A stretch of 7,360 nucleotides of DNA, from assembly GCA_028290305.1 (NCBI GenBank), contig JAQGKC010000117.1, positions 1 through 7,360 on the forward strand, read 5' to 3'. Source of the stretch: Bradyrhizobium sp. (lineage in GTDB: Bacteria > Pseudomonadota > Alphaproteobacteria > Rhizobiales > Xanthobacteraceae). Every line of letters begins with the position of its first letter. The stretch's first letter is position 1. The translations under genes were made by a program, and so were the position numbers. The notes beneath the pieces are model-generated. The model was not told the DNA's origin. It searched no databases and saw nothing but the letters and a program-made list of their open reading frames with translations. Positions 5,101 to 7,360 of the stretch are shown one piece after another.

Positions 5101-5238
5101 ATGACGATGCTGTTGTCGACATCGTTGACGTCCAACGCCATTGCGCAATCTGGCGGCAATAGCAGCAAAGGAAACAACGGCTTTGGAAATGGTGGCGGGG
5201 ATGGAAGCCCGAACGGCAAGGAAGACATCAACCGGTAA
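5101..5238 (+). CDS. Small Gly/Asn-rich peptide with signal-like N terminus
   Basis: From the ATG at 5101 the product is 45 residues: a hydrophobic, Ser/Thr-rich start (MTMLLSTSLTSNAIAQS, with an AIA-Q site resembling a signal peptidase cleavage site), then a glycine/asparagine-rich tail with GNNGFGNGGGDGSPNGK and the end EDINR. Short proteins with a GNNGxGNG-type tail are frequent in rhizobia; their role is unknown to me. The frame stays open upstream through KFAVVTPPA, which also looks native, so the original start may have lain a few codons further upstream and been lost in the junction with the truncated DUF736 gene at about 5063-5075. No ribosome binding site is seen before 5101. Export to the periplasm is inference from the N terminus only. 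It is followed by a gap and the terminator at 5340. Confidence 0.5.
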   Translation: MTMLLSTSLTSNAIAQSGGNSSKGNNGFGNGGGDGSPNGKEDINR

Positions 5239-5339
5239 AACCCGCGCCAGCAATATCAGGGCGGAAAGAAGGGGCAGGCAAGCGCCGCGCTCATTGCGGA
5301 ACGATGCGTCTCAATTACCCGGCGCACTTTGACTGACGC

Positions 5340-5375
5340 AAAACGGCCCCGGCGGATGATGCTGAGGCCGTTTTT
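5340..5375 (+). terminator. Intrinsic terminator, possibly bidirectional
   Basis: AAAACGGCC (5340-5348) pairs perfectly with GGCCGTTTT (5366-5374), followed by a fifth T and CAATT. On the plus strand it would end transcription from the 5101-5238 gene. On the minus strand the stem ends in TTTT and could serve the convergent small genes at 5436-6301. Confidence 0.65.
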
Positions 5376-5435
5376 CAATTAGAGAACCTCGATCAAGCAG
5401 CATTAAGCTGCGCATCTGCAATCTCATCACATCGT

Positions 5436-5791
5436 TTAGGCGAGCCGTAGTGCGAGCTGCCGCTCCTGACCGGTATAGCTCGCAACAAAATCCCGGATAT
5501 GTTCGGGAACGGCGGTGCCTTCTATGTCGCATCGCGTCCGGATTTCCAGCGCGATGTCCTTCGAGACATCCTGCGACCAATGCTCAAGCGTGTTGAAGGC
5601 AACAACGCGCACCGGATCGTTGAATTGGCCCGACATGAGATCGACGATGATGGTTTCCAGGTCAGCCCGCTCAACTTAGTTTCGCGGTAAACGCTGCCCA
5701 AACGACCTAAGCGGTCGATAACGAAGTAGGCCGTTTCATCGGCGCCGTAAGGCAATCTCGTCGGCGTCCAGCCTGTTCTGGGCATACGCAT
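5436..5791 (-). pseudogene. Hypothetical protein, single-base frameshift
   Basis: Two overlapping frames together look like one protein of about 118 residues. It starts at ATG 5791, which has GGAG 6 bases upstream, and reads MRMPRTGWTPTRLPYGADET then AYFVIDRLGRLGSVYRET. At about 5675-5680 the frame breaks. The continuation in the other frame is VERADLETIIVDLMSGQF, then VVAFNTLEHWSQDVSKDIA, and it ends RQLALRLA at 5436. The small second part (66 residues from ATG 5636) could be translated on its own but has no good ribosome binding site. I associate this sequence pattern (YGADET, VYRET, NTLEHWSQDVS) with conserved hypothetical proteins of rhizobia. There is no recognisable catalytic motif or membrane segment. 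It lies 64 bases downstream of the gene at 5856-6056 on the same strand. Confidence 0.65.
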
Positions 5792-5855
5792 ACGTAACTC
5801 CAACGCAACAACAAAGACGAAACGGTATCACTGCGGAACCGGGATTCAAGCACCA

Positions 5856-6056
5856 TCAGGTCGATTCGTTCCGAGGGACAAGCCGGACTTTTTTGACGGC
5901 GAGCGCCCGATCGATAGCCTTCTCGGCTGCTGCCGCTGCTACTGATTTGCTGTGCGCTTGGCCCCTAACCATTACGCCCGCAATAGACGCCGACCATTTC
6001 CACATATGACCGCCGATGCCTTGAACGACAATATATTCGACGCCTCGATATTCCAT
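5856..6056 (-). CDS. 66-aa hypothetical protein
   Basis: A small basic protein beginning MEYRGVEYIVVQGIGG and containing HMWKWSAS, then an alanine-rich helix (SVAAAAAEKAIDRALAVKK) and a basic tail. The pattern of an N-terminal beta-like segment with Tyr/Trp residues followed by one amphipathic helix resembles short rhizobial proteins of unknown function that start MEYRGxEY. The start codon follows the preceding gene's TGA by only two bases (TGACAATG), so the two are probably translated by coupling. No signal peptide, no metal ligands. A DNA- or RNA-binding role would fit the size and charge, but nothing demonstrates it. Confidence 0.7.
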   Translation of the reverse strand: MEYRGVEYIVVQGIGGHMWKWSASIAGVMVRGQAHSKSVAAAAAEKAIDRALAVKKVRLVPRNEST

Positions 6057-6058
6057 TG

Positions 6059-6301
6059 TCAGCCGCGTTTCTGATATTCAAAAAACGGTTCCGCCTTTCG
6101 CTCGACTGCGTTGATCGCGATGTTGGCGAGCTTGATCCGATGCCGCACGCCGCCTTTCCACGCCACGGCTATGGCCATCGCCGCAGTCGATTGGGCCTCT
6201 TTGAACACGACCGCTTGTCCGGTGCGGTCTAGATAATTCATCGCGATTACGAGGGCGACGTCCATGACGTTATCGAATTCGCCGAGAAACCACGGATACA
6301 T
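6059..6301 (-). CDS. 80-aa conserved hypothetical protein
   Basis: The product begins MYPWFLGEFDNVMDVALVIA and continues MNYLDRTGQAVVFKEAQSTA, then AWKGGVRHRIKLANIAINAVE, ending in a short charged tail (YQKRG). It reads as a compact, mostly helical soluble protein; the WKGGxRHRIKLAN segment looks like the conserved core. I associate this pattern with a hypothetical family found in Bradyrhizobium-type genomes, function unknown. ATG 6301 is preferred over GTG 6304 because GGAG lies 6 bases before it. A short hairpin (CGAGA/TCTCG, 6311-6324) stands right upstream of the ribosome binding site. It is the first gene of the minus-strand group and is coupled to the 66-aa gene after it. Confidence 0.72.
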   Translation of the reverse strand: MYPWFLGEFDNVMDVALVIAMNYLDRTGQAVVFKEAQSTAAMAIAVAWKGGVRHRIKLANIAINAVERKAEPFFEYQKRG

Positions 6302-6319
6302 CACAAGCTCCGAGATTTT

Positions 6320-6779
6320 TCTCGAAAACGCTAAACCCCCTCAAGCGTTCCGCCGTCCTATAACCCACATGGTAAGCCGTGCGCGGAATGATGCGGAACC
6401 AATTTGGGTGCGGTCAATTGTGGTCTCGGAAGCTTCGAGATGCCGAAGGTCTGGTTTCTCACCGTGGGGATTATGCGGGGCCGCTGTACACGATCGTTCT
6501 GGCACGCTGCTGGCTTATTGCGGACGGACTGTAAAGGAAGAGAGCCCTCAGCTTCTTTTCCCGAACGGCTTCAACCCAGCCTCCGCTATCTTTAACGCTC
6601 ACCGGATTACGAAAGGCGAGCTGTACCTCGTGCGAGATCCGCTCCAGGTATTGCAGGCGTTTGAGAGCGGCATAGAAAACGTTGTTGGGTTCCTCACCGA
6701 TGGGATTTGCCCTCAGCAATTTGAGGAGCTTTCCTCTCTCATGGATGAGCGAAAGTGCGACATCGCACAACTCTACTAG
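6320..6779 (+). pseudogene. Toprim/primase-like protein, degenerate
   Basis: The C-terminal 98 codons (6486-6779) are intact: VHDRSGTLLAYCGRTVKEES, then LLFPNGFNPASAIFNAHRIT, LYLVRDPLQVLQAFESGIEN, VVGFLTDGICPQQF and SSLMDERKCDIAQLY. This is the pattern of the CHC2/Toprim-type primase-like proteins carried by alphaproteobacterial plasmids and integrative elements, where xxLVxDPLDVLxAxExGxENVVAFLT is the Toprim-like core. Upstream the homology jumps between frames: FEMPK (6434 on), GLVSHRG (6451 on) and GIMRGRC (6467-6487) lie in three different phases relative to the main part, so at least two or three indels are present. A possible further trace (PPQAFRRPITHM) begins near 6320, but the N-terminal zinc finger and earlier domains are absent. 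The gene is dead. The 5' limit is approximate. Confidence 0.65.
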
Positions 6780-6803
6780 CTCCCTCAGGGGAGCTTTTTC
6801 TTT
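6778..6803 (+). terminator. Intrinsic terminator of the Toprim-like pseudogene
   Basis: AGCTCCC (6778-6784) pairs with GGGAGCT (6789-6795) around TCAG and is followed by TTTTCTTT. The hairpin begins inside the TAG stop codon (6777-6779), a very compact arrangement. It is oriented for the plus strand only. Confidence 0.8.
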
Positions 6804-6875
6804 AATATGCATATGGACCCCCAAGCCGAATAAATACCAACAGCAAGAGACCGCTTTCCTCCCAAGCGGACGGCC

Positions 6876-6956
6876 CTAATCTAAATAGGCGGCATATCCT
6901 TTCAGCCCTTCTTCAGCGCGACAGAAGCCGTCAAGCCACTGCATGAGAGTACTCAC
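6876..6956 (-). CDS. Very short ORF or displaced C terminus
   Basis: A GTG at 6956 overlaps the TGA of the upstream minus-strand ORF (GTGA) and opens 26 codons that include MQWLDGFCRAEEGLKGYAAY and end LD. The residues look like genuine protein rather than random translation. Either this is a coupled tiny gene or, more likely, it is the natural C-terminal end of the upstream ORF displaced by a single-base shift. There is no Shine-Dalgarno beyond the overlap itself. Confidence 0.3.
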   Translation of the reverse strand: MSTLMQWLDGFCRAEEGLKGYAAYLD

Positions 6957-7139
6957 GCGGCGGCAAACGTCTTCCCTCGCGTGTCATTCGCGTTTTGAAC
7001 ATTGAGCACGTTCGCAAAGTCACTTGAGCCAGTGGTGTTGCTTGCTTTGAAGTGGTCAGACACCTCGACGTAGGCCAAGTGTTCCCGATGCTCGGCCTGC
7101 GCGAGAAGATGCCAGTTCTGATCGGGATTATGCGCGGCC
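6953..7139 (-). pseudogene. C-terminal fragment of an unidentified protein
   Basis: The reading frame is open from beyond 7200 to a TGA at 6953-6955. From about AAHNPDQNWHLLAQAEHREH on, it reads like real protein, continuing LAYVEVSDHFKASNTTGSS and DFANVLNVQNANDTRGKT. I do not recognise a family. The part above about 7140 (NSDKVFGTDSRQQ) probably belongs to the terminal region of the insertion element whose transposase starts at 7210 on the other strand; the host gene was then cut there. That boundary is inferred from the loss of protein-like character only. Confidence 0.35.
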
Positions 7140-7209
7140 TGTTGACGGCTGTCTGTACCGAAAACCTTATCCGAGTTGATGACGTGGTGGAATCGTCTAA
7201 GCTGGCGGA

Positions 7210-7360
7210 ATGATCGGGCTGTTCCGTTTCGTCCTGGCCGTCCTGGCCTCGCCATTCAAGTCGAAGGTGCGGCTTGAGGCTGAGAACGCGATGCTTCGAC
7301 ATCAGTTGATTGTCTTGAGGCGTAGGCTGCATGGTCGCGTCCGGCTCACGAACCACGATC
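7210..7360 (+). CDS. Transposase with rve integrase core, N-terminal part (runs off window)
   Basis: The first 50 residues are visible: MIGLFRFVLAVLASPFKSK, then VRLEAENAMLRHQLIVLRRR and LHGRVRLTNHD. The LEAENxxLRHQLxVLRR helix, followed by R(V/L)xLTNxDR, is the hallmark of an rve-type (DDE) transposase/integrase that is very common in Bradyrhizobium and relatives. Full proteins have about 340-360 residues, so the catalytic DDE core lies outside the window. The start ATG at 7210 matches the family's usual N terminus; GGCGG stands just upstream. It marks the left end of an insertion element whose inverted repeat I cannot define from one end. Transposition would explain the cut gene on the minus strand. 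Confidence 0.82.
   Translation, partial: MIGLFRFVLAVLASPFKSKVRLEAENAMLRHQLIVLRRRLHGRVRLTNHD

Noticed and set aside
6471..6824. Minus-strand open frame of 117 codons with plausible helical composition
   Set aside because: It is antisense to the Toprim-like segment, whose plus-strand motifs and terminator are clear.
6851..6869. Hairpin CCGCTT/AAGCGG as terminator for the minus-strand ORFs above it
   Set aside because: The stem is only 6 bp and no T-run follows on the minus strand.
1..7360. CRISPR array or iteron array
   Set aside because: No regularly spaced direct repeats were seen; the repeats present are inverted and unequal.

Overview
The window looks like a decayed piece of integrated mobile DNA in an alphaproteobacterium, most likely of the Bradyrhizobium/Rhodopseudomonas/Afipia group. 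The evidence is the high-GC coding style, a rhizobial type of Ku tail, a lysine-rich H1-like peptide, a ParB-like/DUF736/Toprim-like gene set known from alphaproteobacterial plasmids and integrative elements, and several small hypothetical proteins of a kind I associate with this group. The assignment rests on recognising families by eye; no database search was possible.

Layout. (1) 1-1134 is a graveyard of DNA-handling genes. It holds the C-terminal part of a large serine recombinase (minus), which meets the C-terminal tail of a Ku protein (plus) at about 608-628. A short chimeric ORF follows, ending in the C-terminal part of an SOS-response-associated peptidase (SRAP). (2) 1135-1660 holds hairpins and one compact minus-strand unit: a possible promoter, a 28-residue lysine-rich peptide, a structured 3' region and a strong terminator. 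(3) 1660-2098 is a hairpin-rich, gene-free leader. (4) 2099-4134 is one long ParB-like gene broken by a single-base frameshift near 2682. (5) 4135-5238 holds strong hairpins, a minus-strand DUF736-like pseudogene (C-terminal half readable), a 59-bp cruciform-like element, a pair of mutually exclusive hairpins, a DUF736 gene cut to 49 codons, and a small glycine/asparagine-rich exported-type peptide. (6) 5340-6301 is a minus-strand group of three small hypothetical genes, one frameshifted. (7) 6320-6803 is a multiply frameshifted Toprim/primase-like pseudogene ending in a textbook terminator. (8) 6876-7360 holds the C-terminal end of an unidentified minus-strand gene and the first 50 codons of an rve-type transposase that runs off the window.

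How the parts relate. ParB-like, DUF736 and Toprim-like proteins tend to occur together as housekeeping and replication/transfer-associated genes of alphaproteobacterial plasmids and integrated elements. Here all of them are damaged, no tra or rep gene is visible, and a recombinase remnant sits at one side and a transposase at the other. The simplest reading is a former integrated element or plasmid region now being eroded. The parts that still look functional are the 28-residue peptide unit, the two small translationally coupled genes at 5856-6301, and the transposase as far as it can be seen. I found no convincing new multi-gene system. The most interesting items are the lysine-rich micro-gene, the structured DNA around the DUF736 copies, and the clean gene-gene junctions.
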